DNA of 64,000 bases from CAZYBU01 sp964645775 (GTDB taxonomy: Bacteria; Spirochaetota; UBA4802; UBA5550). Position 1 is the stretch's first letter; each line of letters starts with the position of its first letter. Made by a program: the position numbers and the translations under genes. Positions 42,397 through 51,542 of the stretch are shown one piece after another. Under the pieces are notes generated by a model. The model was not told where the DNA came from and did not search any database. It worked only from the letters and a program-made list of their open reading frames with translations. Location of the stretch: positions 1 to 64,000 of the forward strand of contig CAZYBU010000012.1 in the NCBI GenBank assembly GCA_964645775.1. The letters run 5' to 3'.

Positions 42397-43549
42397 AAAC
42401 CTTAAACAGGGAATGGCCTTTACCAAAGCTGTCTACACGGACACCAACAATGTTCTGGTAGGCGCCAATATTCCCGTCAAGGAAGATGACATTAAAAAGC
42501 TGATGCGGTGGGGCGTCAGCTATGTGGAAACGGCCGGGGAACCTCTGCCCTCCGACGGGACCGCTTCAACGGCAGCCAGTCTGGGTGGAGAGAAACAGGG
42601 TGAGACTATCATTGAAGAATATAACCGTCTGCTGAAAAAAAGGGGAAGGCTCATTGAGATCCACAACCATGCCAGCAGGACCGTTTCTGATATCTACGAA
42701 GCCATAAAAAAAGATCGAAGTTTCGAAACAAAAGAGCTTCAGAAAACCGCTCTCGATATCATCAATATCATGAATGATAATTATAATGCCTTTATCTTTC
42801 TGTATGGGCTTGACGAGGGAAAAGATCCCATGGTAACTCACGCCGTAGACGTTACCTTCTATTCACTTATCATCGGGATGGCGTTAAAGTACTCTCCGGA
42901 ACGGTTGAAAAAACTGGCCCTGGGAGCGCTCATGACCAATGCCGGAATGATGAAGGTCCCCATATACATCCTGCACAAACAGTCAGACCTTTCTGATCAG
43001 GAATATAATCAGGTAAAGACCCATCCTCTCCTCGGGTACAAGGCTCTCATGAACCTGGGAGATTTTGACGAAGAGGTGGCCAGCGTCTCTCTCCAGCATC
43101 ATGAACAGTACGATGGGAAGGGGTATCCCAGGGGACTAAAGGGAAACGAGATCGGGGAATTCGCCCGTATCGTTTCTATCGCTGATTCCTATGAGGCCCA
43201 GATAACGACGCGCAGTTACAGGGAGAAGATTGATTTTTACCATGCCATGAAGAACCTCCTCTCAAGCGGTGTAAACCGTTTCGACCCTGTTCTCCTGAGA
43301 CTTTTTCTTTCCATGCTTTCCGTTTACCCTATCGGTTCACTTGTTCGGCTGAACGACAACAGCGTGGGGGTGGTTATAGGTTCTGTTCCGGAAAAGCCCC
43401 TTCGTCCAATTTTGAAAATTATATTCGATAGTGAAGGAAAACGGACGGAGGAGGTAAATATCGTAAACCTCCTCAGCGACACCTCCCTCTATATCACGAA
43501 GGCCCTGGATGAAAAGGAACTGGGTATCAATCTCTTCGATGTCCTCTGA
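42377..43549 (+). CDS. HD-GYP-like protein with lost HD dyad
   Basis: A 390-residue protein. The N-terminal domain resembles DUF3391-type regions of HD-GYP proteins. The C-terminal domain has the GYP part intact: HHEQYDGKGYPRGLKGNEIG (HH at residues 241-242) and ARIVSIADSYEAQ. The upstream metal dyad is missing: where LHDIGK is expected it reads MTNAGMMK (residues 186-193), with T-N in place of H-D. Only the first histidine region (THAVDV) is kept. It may bind cyclic di-GMP or another protein without hydrolysing it. Overlaps the YlqH-like gene and the yraN gene. Confidence 0.85.
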   Translation: MKKIPVENLKQGMAFTKAVYTDTNNVLVGANIPVKEDDIKKLMRWGVSYVETAGEPLPSDGTASTAASLGGEKQGETIIEEYNRLLKKRGRLIEIHNHASRTVSDIYEAIKKDRSFETKELQKTALDIINIMNDNYNAFIFLYGLDEGKDPMVTHAVDVTFYSLIIGMALKYSPERLKKLALGALMTNAGMMKVPIYILHKQSDLSDQEYNQVKTHPLLGYKALMNLGDFDEEVASVSLQHHEQYDGKGYPRGLKGNEIGEFARIVSIADSYEAQITTRSYREKIDFYHAMKNLLSSGVNRFDPVLLRLFLSMLSVYPIGSLVRLNDNSVGVVIGSVPEKPLRPILKIIFDSEGKRTEEVNIVNLLSDTSLYITKALDEKELGINLFDVL

Positions 43550-43928
43550 TGGGCTTTCTCTTTCCGCCGGAGAGTCGGGCAGCCGGGGGGAAGAACGTGC
43601 CTGTGAATTCCTCGCGGAGCAGGGTTTTTCTGTCATACAGAGGAATTATCACAGTGGCAGATCCGGGGAGATAGATGTTATAGCCCGGAAGGACGATCTT
43701 ATCATATTCGTGGAAGTGAAAAATCGGAGCAAAGATACCTTCGGAGGAGCGCTGGAGGCCCTTGGACAGAAACAGAGAAAACATCTCTGGAACGCAGCCA
43801 GGGGGTTCCTGCAACGGAATAGCCAGTACGATTCAAAGGAAATCATGTATCGCTTCGACTTGATCGCCATTACGGGAAATGATCTGACCTGGCACCATGA
43901 CATACTCCAGGGGGACCGCCTGTGGTAA
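43539..43928 (+). CDS. yraN: YraN family endonuclease-like protein
   Basis: A 129-residue member of the UPF0102/YraN family, which has a restriction-endonuclease-like fold. Conserved blocks are GEERACEFLAEQGFSVIQRN, GEIDVIARKDDLIIFVEVKNR and YRFDLIAI, with the catalytic-type D/E-x-K set. The start at 43539 overlaps the HD-GYP stop by 11 bases. Commonly found between rnhB and downstream genes. Its substrate is unknown, and possible roles in DNA processing are inferred. Confidence 0.9.
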   Translation: MSSDGLSLSAGESGSRGEERACEFLAEQGFSVIQRNYHSGRSGEIDVIARKDDLIIFVEVKNRSKDTFGGALEALGQKQRKHLWNAARGFLQRNSQYDSKEIMYRFDLIAITGNDLTWHHDILQGDRLW

Positions 43929-45028
43929 GTCAACGATTTATATATCCCCTCGCACTGAGTCTCTTCCTTCTTTCCGCCTGTTACCAGGGAACAGAGGGGG
44001 ATTTTCCGGTGACCGACACCCTCCTGACCATGGAACAACCACTCCAGGACCTGGAAGAGGAGATTCCCTCCCTGGAGAAGGTGGAGAAGGGGCGGCTGGA
44101 TGAGGTTCCTCCGGAGAACGAGGTCCATGGGAATACCGTCCCCGGTTCAGGCAGGATGGTCGATCCAGGCGGAGATGACTCATTTCTTGAACCCATGGAG
44201 GTTGATCGACCGGGAGTCATTGTCATAGGCCCGGAAGGGGCCCTTGTGAGTCATGAACCTGAAGCCGATATAACCTCTGATCTGAAGATAGACAGGGTGC
44301 AAGACTTCTCCATTGATGAACCGGTTGATACCTTGAGCAGAGACGTTATCGTAATGGAAGGCGTCACAGGCACTCCATCCCGTGCTTTTAACGGTTACGA
44401 AAGTTATCTGTCCTATCCCGGATTCCTGGCCGATGGGCTGGAATATGAAGGGAGCCTGGAAGTTCTTCTCTCCATAAGCTCCTTCAGGCCTTACGCCGGT
44501 ATCCTGCACCTTGGAGATATGATCGACTGGTCGGACGAATCCTGGTCGCTCCAGTTTGGGGAGCGTCCTTCTGACGGGTTGCGATTCACCATGGTAAGCG
44601 AATCGGGAGAGGTGTATGTTCTTGAGGGAGGGAATGCCCTGGTTCCGGGAAAATGGTATCATGTAATGGTCCGATGGGACAGAAATAATGTTTCCATTCA
44701 TATTAACGGTCGTCAGGTGGCATCCATGGTCAACGCATGCTTCCCTTTCAGGACCTCCACGGGAAGGTTGCAGGTCGGCTCCCAGGTCATGGAAATGTAC
44801 GATATGGACCGGGGAACCCTGGCCCTGGACGGCTGCATAGACGAAGCCTTTATGTATCGGAGGGCCCTGGATGAAAGAGAGATACGGGCCCGGTGGCTTG
44901 AACTTCTGGGTTCCCGAAAGGAGAAGGCCTTCCAGAAAATGTGGAAGGCTCCGGTTATGCTGGCGATTCCTCTCTTTATCGTGGGAACGGGACTGGTCGC
45001 CTTTCGCAGAGGGTACGGCTCTTCCTGA
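43922..45028 (+). CDS. LamG-domain lipoprotein with C-terminal membrane helix
   Basis: A 368-residue protein that starts with GTG overlapping yraN. The lipobox LLSAC ends at about residue 20. An acidic linker (about 40-130) is followed by a concanavalin-like LamG domain with WYHVMVRWDRNNVSIHINGRQ and LQVGSQ, then a membrane helix (APVMLAIPLFIVGTGLVAF) and basic tail. Such domains bind sugars or proteins on the cell surface. The combination of lipid anchor and C-terminal helix suggests two membrane contacts; the topology is uncertain. Confidence 0.75.
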   Translation: MVSQRFIYPLALSLFLLSACYQGTEGDFPVTDTLLTMEQPLQDLEEEIPSLEKVEKGRLDEVPPENEVHGNTVPGSGRMVDPGGDDSFLEPMEVDRPGVIVIGPEGALVSHEPEADITSDLKIDRVQDFSIDEPVDTLSRDVIVMEGVTGTPSRAFNGYESYLSYPGFLADGLEYEGSLEVLLSISSFRPYAGILHLGDMIDWSDESWSLQFGERPSDGLRFTMVSESGEVYVLEGGNALVPGKWYHVMVRWDRNNVSIHINGRQVASMVNACFPFRTSTGRLQVGSQVMEMYDMDRGTLALDGCIDEAFMYRRALDEREIRARWLELLGSRKEKAFQKMWKAPVMLAIPLFIVGTGLVAFRRGYGSS

Positions 45029-45281
45029 CTTCGTCCTCTTCTGCTGATCAGTAAAAATTACATAAACATCAATTCGGTATTAATTATACTTTATTTTTTT
45101 CCAGCTTCCTGTACATGTAGATTATTTACTATACCGCAAGGTATGCTTTCCCGTTAACCTCGGGGAAATGGTGTGCCGGTACATATTTCTGTTCAGACGG
45201 TATTCCGGTTCTGGATCGGTTTTACAGAGAGGAAGGCCCGGCGACACCCGGTATTTATGATTATTAAAGAGGGGGATCTGT

Positions 45282-46463
45282 ATGAAGGAAGCAGTAATTG
45301 TATCTCTTGTCAGGACGGCCGTCGGCTCCTTTGGAGGCTCACTCAAGGATGTAAGCGCCGTTGATCTTGGGATAACTGTCGTAAAAGAGGTTTTGAACCG
45401 GGCCGGAGTGAAACCGGAACAGGTTGAGAACGTTGTTCTGGGACAGGTATTGCAGGCCGGTCAGGGACAGAACGGGGCGCGGCAGGTCGCCATGGGAAGT
45501 GGTATTCCTCAGGAAGTGCCTGCCATGACCGTGAACAAGGTATGCGGTTCCGGCCTGAGGACCGTTTCCCTGGCGGCACAGATGGTTCGGGCAGGAGACG
45601 CGGATTGTGTTGTTGCAGGCGGAATGGAAAGCATGAGCCAGGCGCCCTATCTCTTTCCCGGAGGACGATGGGGAGCCAGGATGGGACATGCCCAGATGAT
45701 CGACTCTATGATAAAAGACGGGCTGTGGGATATATTTAATGATTATCACATGGGAATTACGGCTGAAAATATCGCGGAGAAATGGAACATTAGCAGGGAA
45801 GATTGCGATTCCTTCGCTCTTCAGAGCCAGCAGAGGGCTGAAGCGGCCATCAAGGAAGGAAGGATGGCTGAAGAGATTGTTCCCGTGAAGATACCTCAGC
45901 GTAAGAAAGATCCAATCGTCTTTGATACCGATGAGTTCCCCAGAATAGGGGCGACACTGGATAAACTGGCCGGTCTCAAGCCTGCCTTCAAAAAGGACGG
46001 AGTCGTAACAGCCGGGAACGCTTCAGGAATCAATGACGGCGCCGCTGCCGTGCTGGTCATGTCAGCGGATAAAGCAAAGGAGCTGGGGCTTAAACCTCTT
46101 GCCCGGATCGCATCTTACGCCTCCGCAGGTGTTGATCCATCCATTATGGGTACCGGTCCCATCCCCTCATCCAAAAAGACCCTGGAAAAGGCGGGCTGGT
46201 CCGTGGGTGATCTTGAACTGGTGGAGGCGAACGAGGCCTTTGCGAGCCAGGCCATCGCCGTAAACAGGGAACTGGGCTGGAATACCGATATCGTGAACGT
46301 TAACGGCGGGGCTATCGCCATCGGTCACCCTATCGGGGCATCGGGGACGAGAATACTTGTCACTCTTCTCCATGAGATGAAACGAAGAAAGGCGGGCAAG
46401 GGCCTTGCCACTCTCTGTATTGGCGGAGGACAGGGAACGGCGCTGGCAGTGGAAATGATTTAA
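45282..46463 (+). CDS. Acetyl-CoA C-acetyltransferase (thiolase)
   Basis: A 393-residue thiolase that joins or splits acetyl-CoA and acyl-CoA units. The nucleophilic cysteine 88 lies in VNKVCGSGLR; the histidine and second cysteine are in GHPIGASGTR and CIGGGQGTAL. Full family length. Good site AGAGGGGG upstream of the ATG. The gene is single, ends overlapping coaX on the other strand, and fits beta-oxidation, acetoacetyl-CoA or butyrate metabolism. Confidence 0.95.
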   Translation: MKEAVIVSLVRTAVGSFGGSLKDVSAVDLGITVVKEVLNRAGVKPEQVENVVLGQVLQAGQGQNGARQVAMGSGIPQEVPAMTVNKVCGSGLRTVSLAAQMVRAGDADCVVAGGMESMSQAPYLFPGGRWGARMGHAQMIDSMIKDGLWDIFNDYHMGITAENIAEKWNISREDCDSFALQSQQRAEAAIKEGRMAEEIVPVKIPQRKKDPIVFDTDEFPRIGATLDKLAGLKPAFKKDGVVTAGNASGINDGAAAVLVMSADKAKELGLKPLARIASYASAGVDPSIMGTGPIPSSKKTLEKAGWSVGDLELVEANEAFASQAIAVNRELGWNTDIVNVNGGAIAIGHPIGASGTRILVTLLHEMKRRKAGKGLATLCIGGGQGTALAVEMI

Positions 46464-47242
46464 GAGGACGTCCCGGTCGCTCGGCTGTGAAAAAGGGCGA
46501 TCCCTGTGTGTGTAAGGTGCGGGTTCGATTCTGGCCCTGTCTCCATGCGGGGGATAATCAGCCGGGCCAGGCCTCCTGTACAGATGACTTGATAGTCCCT
46601 GTCGTCTTCCCGGATGACGCGTCGAATCAGACCGTCAGCCAGGGAGGCCCAGCCGTGGATAAGACCCGAGGCTATAGCCTCTTCCGTGGATTTCCCCACC
46701 AGAGGAATATCCCCTTCAAAATCGATCTTCGGAAGCTGAGCGCTACGTTCTGCCAGAGAATCCCGGGCGGTCTCTATACCCGGCATAATCATTCCCCCTT
46801 CCAGAGTCTTGTCTCTCAGGATCGTAAGGGTGCAGGCCGTACCCATGTCGATAACGATCACGTTATCTCCATAAAGATGATGAGCGGCCACCATGTTCAC
46901 GAGCCGGTCCATGCCGAGCTGGGTCGGCTCCCTGTAACCGATCGCGAGGCCATGGTTCATGCTGTGGATCAGCACAAGTGGATCGGTGCCTTCCGATTCT
47001 CTGAAGGCCCGGACTACGAAATCGGTGACCTGGGGAACAACACTGGCAATAGCCGCTTCCGTGATCTTTTCCCGAGTATTGAGTCGGGCCGATGCAAGGG
47101 CGGCTTCCATGCGGGTTATCCAGGTCGTGGAGTCCCTGTGCAGGGGAGTGGAGACCGATTCCACGGCGAAGGGCGCTTCCTTTTTCTTCCGGAACAGGGC
47201 GAAGGTGGTCCGGCTGTTGCCTATGTCGATTGAACAGAACAT
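46460..47242 (-). CDS. coaX: Type III pantothenate kinase
   Basis: A 260-residue ASKHA-fold kinase phosphorylating pantothenate in CoA synthesis. Phosphate and substrate motifs: SIDIGNSRT, QLGMDRLVNMVAAH, VIDMGTACTLTIL and GGMIMPGIETA. Its ATG overlaps the selB stop by one base, so it is translated from the sel operon. It converges with the thiolase gene, sharing four bases. Confidence 0.93.
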   Translation of the reverse strand: MFCSIDIGNSRTTFALFRKKKEAPFAVESVSTPLHRDSTTWITRMEAALASARLNTREKITEAAIASVVPQVTDFVVRAFRESEGTDPLVLIHSMNHGLAIGYREPTQLGMDRLVNMVAAHHLYGDNVIVIDMGTACTLTILRDKTLEGGMIMPGIETARDSLAERSAQLPKIDFEGDIPLVGKSTEEAIASGLIHGWASLADGLIRRVIREDDRDYQVICTGGLARLIIPRMETGPESNPHLTHTGIALFHSRATGTSS

Positions 47243-49047
47243 CAGGGTTTCACCCTGTAATCGCCGTATCGTTTAAGCATCCCGTCTTTCTCCATCCTAT
47301 CCAGAAGGGGTATGAGATATTTGCGGGAGAGTGGCACCTTTGCCTTGGCGTCGGCAATGGTTATCCTTTCACTGCTCTCAAGGAGTGAAAGGATGTCGGA
47401 ACTTAGACGATCATAGACATCTTTGTGGTAAAGGATGTCCCCCTCAAGAAGAACGGCCTTTCCCGCTTTCACCAGGGGTTTGACAAGCCTGGTATCAAGG
47501 GGAGACTTTCTCAGTTCTATGCCCCGGATGTCCGCCTTGCCAAGTTTTTTCAGGATCTCACGGAACATATCGTTATCCAGGTCAGGTCCGGAATCCTTCT
47601 TCTTTAGCTTTTTCCCTTCCTGGATGATTCCTTTGCCCAGCTCAGCGACTTCGATAATCTTCATGAGGTCATCGGCAGGTATGCCGGCTTTCCGGGCGAG
47701 TACCTCCCTGGATATCTCTTCCTGGCCTTTCGTGATTTTCGCAACCTCGCTTTCAATGATATCAAGGATACCTCTGTCTATCCAGTAACTCTTTTTCTTT
47801 ACAATGGAACCCGATCCGATCAGGTCGTTTAACGCTTCTTCGAGAATGGCTTCACGATGGGGGAAGATGGAATTCAGTCTTTCGCCGGTAACGATACCCT
47901 TCAGGGAAACCTGAAGCCTGAGAAGTTCCTTCAGGGATGGCTCCTGCATCTTTTCAACGAGTCGACGAAGCCGGCTCCTGGTTACCGTGGAGGGGATGTC
48001 AGGCAGGATGACTGTTCCCCCTCCCGCGATGCGGTGTCCGCCGGGCAGGGTAAAGACGCACGGCTCGCCCGGATAGCAGTGCCAGGGTTCAATAAATCGC
48101 AGACGGGCGAAGACCATGTTCTCATTATCAGTTCTGAAATCGATATACCGTCCTCGACGGGTGGCTGTCCCCGCGGAGAATTCCACCTCGCGATTGTTTC
48201 GAAGAGTGTTCTCTTCCGATTGGCGGATGGAGAGAAGACATTCTCCCGTGATGGTAAAAAAGGGATTAAGCTGAAGAAGTGAGCCGCGGGCAAGAGAATC
48301 AGTTTCACCGCCTGAAAGATTGAGGGCGGTGCGGGTACCGGCTTCAGCTTCTTTAACGGAAAGATTATGACCTTCGATGGAACGGATTCTGACTTCTCCT
48401 CCGCCGGGAAGGTGAAGGAGGTTCTGGTTCAGCTCGAAGGAACCGTTTCGAACGGTGCCTGTGACGATTCGGCCCTGGCCCTTGAGATTAAAGGCCCGGT
48501 CAACATGGAGAAAAGGCTTTCCGTTGTCTTTCTGTCTCTCCGCCTGATCAAGGATGTCGCGGCAGGCCTTGATGATTTCACCTTTACCTTCGTGCGTTTT
48601 GGCTGAGAAGGGAATAATGGATGCTTCCGGATAGCAGGAACTGAGAAGCCGGGAGGCAATCTGCTGTTTCCTTGATTCAAGGAGAGGAGTATCCACCAGG
48701 TCGGCCTTGGTCAGAGCGACCAGGAGCATACCTACGTTCATGAGTTCCAGGACCCGCAGGTGGTCCTCGGTCTGGGGCATCCATCCGTCATCGGCGGCTA
48801 TCACAAGAATACCGAGGTCCATGCCCCAGGCCCCTGAGACCATGTTACGGATGAACCGTTCATGACCGGGAACGTCGATAATACCGGCCCTGCCCACGCC
48901 TTCCAGGTCGATGTAGGCGAAACCCAGGTCTATGGTCATGCCCCTCTCCTTCTCCTGAGGGAGTCGATCGCAATCTGTCCCTGTGAGGGATTCTATAAGA
49001 GACGTTTTGCCATGGTCGATATGACCTGCTGTTCCTATGATGTACAT
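47242..49047 (-). CDS. selB: Selenocysteine-specific elongation factor
   Basis: A 601-residue translation factor delivering Sec-tRNA to UGA codons that have a SECIS hairpin. GTPase motifs: GHIDHGKTSL, DVPGHERF and TKAD. Domains II and III follow, and the C-terminal region of winged helices (from about residue 350) binds SECIS RNA, as in the bacterial family. Usual length. It is in one direction with selA and selC, and overlaps coaX. Confidence 0.95.
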   Translation of the reverse strand: MYIIGTAGHIDHGKTSLIESLTGTDCDRLPQEKERGMTIDLGFAYIDLEGVGRAGIIDVPGHERFIRNMVSGAWGMDLGILVIAADDGWMPQTEDHLRVLELMNVGMLLVALTKADLVDTPLLESRKQQIASRLLSSCYPEASIIPFSAKTHEGKGEIIKACRDILDQAERQKDNGKPFLHVDRAFNLKGQGRIVTGTVRNGSFELNQNLLHLPGGGEVRIRSIEGHNLSVKEAEAGTRTALNLSGGETDSLARGSLLQLNPFFTITGECLLSIRQSEENTLRNNREVEFSAGTATRRGRYIDFRTDNENMVFARLRFIEPWHCYPGEPCVFTLPGGHRIAGGGTVILPDIPSTVTRSRLRRLVEKMQEPSLKELLRLQVSLKGIVTGERLNSIFPHREAILEEALNDLIGSGSIVKKKSYWIDRGILDIIESEVAKITKGQEEISREVLARKAGIPADDLMKIIEVAELGKGIIQEGKKLKKKDSGPDLDNDMFREILKKLGKADIRGIELRKSPLDTRLVKPLVKAGKAVLLEGDILYHKDVYDRLSSDILSLLESSERITIADAKAKVPLSRKYLIPLLDRMEKDGMLKRYGDYRVKP

Positions 49048-49344
49048 CCTTCCTCCCTTTCTCGAAAAGTGGACCCGACGGCCGGGTGAGTCAATTATTT
49101 ATTTATTGTTACTCTTTTGGATGATCCATTTATAGCGCAAAGGCGAAAGCGGCCAATAAGATTGTTTGCCTGAACAGACGTCCAGGTGATTTTTCTTCTG
49201 TAATGGAAAAGGTCTCAGTGATCTCCGGTAAAGGGAGAGAAGACTTCCCCGATAATATCAGCACCGTCTCACAGCCTCTGCAAGGTGTGTATCCGGGAAA
49301 ACTATCCAGAGCACGCCGATTTCACCGATTTGAAGGAGGAGTGA
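49048..49344 (-). other. Gap between selA and selB with a possible decayed fragment
   Basis: No intact gene is present in about 300 bases between two genes that are often adjacent. On the minus strand near 49240-49345, the frame IGEIGVLWIVFPDTHLAEAV is followed one frame away by DGADIIGEVF. This faintly recalls the C-terminal end of the SelD/PurM/HypE family. It might be a decayed selD 3' end; evidence is weak. Confidence 0.25.
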
Positions 49345-50700
49345 TCAGCCCAGAACAAGGGGGATAATCTCTTTTAAATCAGATAGGTCTTTATCCAGGA
49401 GGGTCATGCCGTTCAGGGTAAAGGTGTCGTTTTCCACGCGACCCACGACCGGTACCCGGGCATTGAGGAATGAACGATAAAGCCTGTCAGCCGGTATTTT
49501 GTCGGAATGGATGCGGAGGGAAACGCTTTCTATTTCACTTCCCGGCAGGGCGCCCCCTCCGATGGTTGCCACGGAGGGTATTCGTTCAAGGCCTGGAACG
49601 CCCTTCAGAGAACGAAGGATACGATCAATCCGTCTCCTTGAAAGGTCTTTGCCCTGGCGGATCATATTCCGGACTGGAAGTTTCTGTTCTTCGTTGTTGG
49701 CATAAAGAAGAAGGACCTCTTGCAGAATATAATAGGTTATCCGGTCTACACGGATCATCCGCATCAGGGGATTGGAGCGAAGCTGTCGGATGAACTCTCG
49801 TTGTCCTGCTATGATTCCCGCCTGGCATCCACCCAAAAGCTTGTCCCCGCTGAAACAGACGAGGTCTGCGCCGTCTTTAACTTCCCTTGTGACCGTGGGT
49901 TCTTCTCCCGGAAGGTCCGGATCTTCAATAATGTTTCCGCTCCCCATGTCCCGGACCAGGAGGGTCCCTTCACTCTTCAGGCCGGCGAGTTCTCTCAGAG
50001 AGGGGTGAGAAGTGAAACCTCCCTGGAAGAAATTTGATCTGTGAGCAGAGAAGATCATGGCCGTCTCTTCATCCAGGGCATCACTGTAGTCTTTGAGAGT
50101 GGTTATGTTTGTGGTACCCACTTCCACCATCCTGGCCCCGCTCCGCTCCATGATGTCAGGGATACGGAATCCTCCGCCGATCTGAATAAGCTCTCCCCGG
50201 GATACCAGGACAGGTTTTTCCCGGGCAAAATGGTTCAGGATCAGAAATACCGAGGATGCGTTATTGTTAACGATCAGTGCGTCCTCGGCCCCGGTAAGGA
50301 GGGAAATCAACTCCTCGGCAAAACCGCCCCGTTTTCCCCTCTGACCTTCGGGTATGTAGTATTCAAGGTTGCAGTATCCGCTCCCCAGCTCAGCGAGTTC
50401 CCTGAGGAGTTCTTCAGGCAGGGGGGAGCGGCCCAGGTTGGTGTGAATCAGGACACCGGTCCCGTTAATGACCCTCTGGAGTCGTTCCCTCACCTTTATG
50501 CGGCACTTTTCGAGAATCATCTTCCGGAGATGATCCGCATTCAGGTCTTTCCCCTCCAGGAGACGGGCACGGTACTCTTCCACCGATGAGCGTATTATCC
50601 CGACCAGTATGGGATGTCCCAGGCGGGCGCGAAAGGTAAGGATCTCCTTTTCCTGGAGGAGTTGTTCCACCTGGGGAATGGAGCGGAGCCTGTCATTCAT
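49345..50700 (-). CDS. selA: L-seryl-tRNA(Sec) selenium transferase
   Basis: A 451-residue PLP enzyme that converts Ser-tRNA(Sec) to Sec-tRNA(Sec). The N-terminal RLRSIPQVEQLLQ and the block GVLIHTNLGRSPLPEE are typical. The PLP-lysine lies in FSGDKLLGGCQAGIIAG, and ends of the fold, such as VATIGGGALPG, are present. The start at 50700 leaves 22 bases after tRNA-Sec; a longer reading into the tRNA is not plausible. It lies directly downstream of selC. Confidence 0.95.
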   Translation of the reverse strand: MNDRLRSIPQVEQLLQEKEILTFRARLGHPILVGIIRSSVEEYRARLLEGKDLNADHLRKMILEKCRIKVRERLQRVINGTGVLIHTNLGRSPLPEELLRELAELGSGYCNLEYYIPEGQRGKRGGFAEELISLLTGAEDALIVNNNASSVFLILNHFAREKPVLVSRGELIQIGGGFRIPDIMERSGARMVEVGTTNITTLKDYSDALDEETAMIFSAHRSNFFQGGFTSHPSLRELAGLKSEGTLLVRDMGSGNIIEDPDLPGEEPTVTREVKDGADLVCFSGDKLLGGCQAGIIAGQREFIRQLRSNPLMRMIRVDRITYYILQEVLLLYANNEEQKLPVRNMIRQGKDLSRRRIDRILRSLKGVPGLERIPSVATIGGGALPGSEIESVSLRIHSDKIPADRLYRSFLNARVPVVGRVENDTFTLNGMTLLDKDLSDLKEIIPLVLG

Positions 50701-50722
50701 GGTTTTTTTTACCCATGTCATG

Positions 50723-50811
50723 CGGAAGGAGCAGGAATCGAACCTGCCGCTGCACTCGGTACAGCCTACGGTTTTGAAGACCGCGGGGACCACCAGATCC
50801 CATCCACTTCC
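50723..50811 (-). tRNA. selC: tRNA-Sec (anticodon UCA)
   Basis: A tRNA with the hallmarks of selenocysteine tRNA: anticodon loop CTTCAAA with TCA, a 5-bp stem around it, an enlarged D stem (GGGA/TCCC) and a long variable arm of 7 bp with wobble. The T arm is GCAGG-TTCGATT-CCTGC. Acceptor starts GGAAG and ends CTTCC plus G; the lower part of the 8-bp stem has a mismatch. No CCA is coded. It is immediately upstream of selA. Confidence 0.93.
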
Positions 50812-50874
50812 CTTTTTTGCAAAAGAATAGTATATGGGTCGACACTGTCAAACAGTATTGTGTTCAGAGGAGCA

Positions 50875-51462
50875 TCATTCCCTGAGGGTGTTGTATTCAT
50901 CCATCCTGAGGATGGAACATTCCGCTGAAAATCCGGCGGGAGAAATTCCAACAGCCTGGATGAACCGTGCCCAGTAGTTAACCTGCGCGGATGTGACGGC
51001 GAGGATGACCATCTCCCGTTCCGTAAAGGTTTCTTTTAATGAGTCTATCAGTTGCCGGGGAAAGACCAGGGGCGTGGAACTGCTGGCACGGGCGTAACGT
51101 ATTGCCAGCTTTTCTTCCGGTGAAAAGGAATCTGTCTTCTCGATATCGTGTCGCCCCTGGAGGGTCTCGATTTCAGCGTCGGTGATGCCGTGTCCTTTGA
51201 ATTCTGCGGAGTTCATGTCGATGCAGAAGGTGCAGGATACCTCTATGGAGACCTGCATGCGAACAAGCTTCAGAAGACGGGGCGCGCATTTTCCTTCACC
51301 GTGGGAGACAAGGCTTTCCATGATTCCGGAACTTATGGCAGCTCTCGGGTACCAGGAGAGGACTCTCGCGGGCAGCATTCGTTTACCCGTGATCTTCTCA
51401 GAGAGCCAGATAAAGGGGCGGAGAAGAAAAGGAAGGGGATTGGGTGGATTGATATAGGCCAT
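50875..51462 (-). CDS. AhpD-like (carboxymuconolactone decarboxylase family) protein
   Basis: A 195-residue AhpD-fold protein. The redox-active CXXC motif lies in SCTFCIDMNSAEF, and LIDSLKETFTEREMVILAVTSAQVNYWARFIQA is the usual partner helix. In this family the pair of cysteines reduces peroxides or peroxiredoxins. Selenocysteine variants with TGA in place of a cysteine codon exist, but here both positions code cysteine. It lies 63 bases upstream of selC in the same direction. Confidence 0.85.
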   Translation of the reverse strand: MAYINPPNPLPFLLRPFIWLSEKITGKRMLPARVLSWYPRAAISSGIMESLVSHGEGKCAPRLLKLVRMQVSIEVSCTFCIDMNSAEFKGHGITDAEIETLQGRHDIEKTDSFSPEEKLAIRYARASSSTPLVFPRQLIDSLKETFTEREMVILAVTSAQVNYWARFIQAVGISPAGFSAECSILRMDEYNTLRE

Positions 51463-51542
51463 CGAGTTTCTCCTGATATTGAAAAATTCTTTGACGGGAT
51501 ATGTATATCACCATCTATCATGGTCCCGTGAAAGAGACAACC

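Noticed and set aside
45029..45281. Gene or RNA in the gap before the thiolase
   Set aside because: AT-rich with stops in all frames, no terminator or known RNA motif; only a vague promoter-like TATACT is present.
50721..50793. Extension of selA upstream through the tRNA-Sec gene
   Set aside because: The longer reading overlaps the whole tRNA-Sec gene, whose folding and anticodon are clear. ATG at 50700 gives the normal SelA N-terminus.
50875..51462. AhpD-like protein as a selenoprotein
   Set aside because: Both active-site positions are cysteine codons and no in-frame TGA exists before the natural end.
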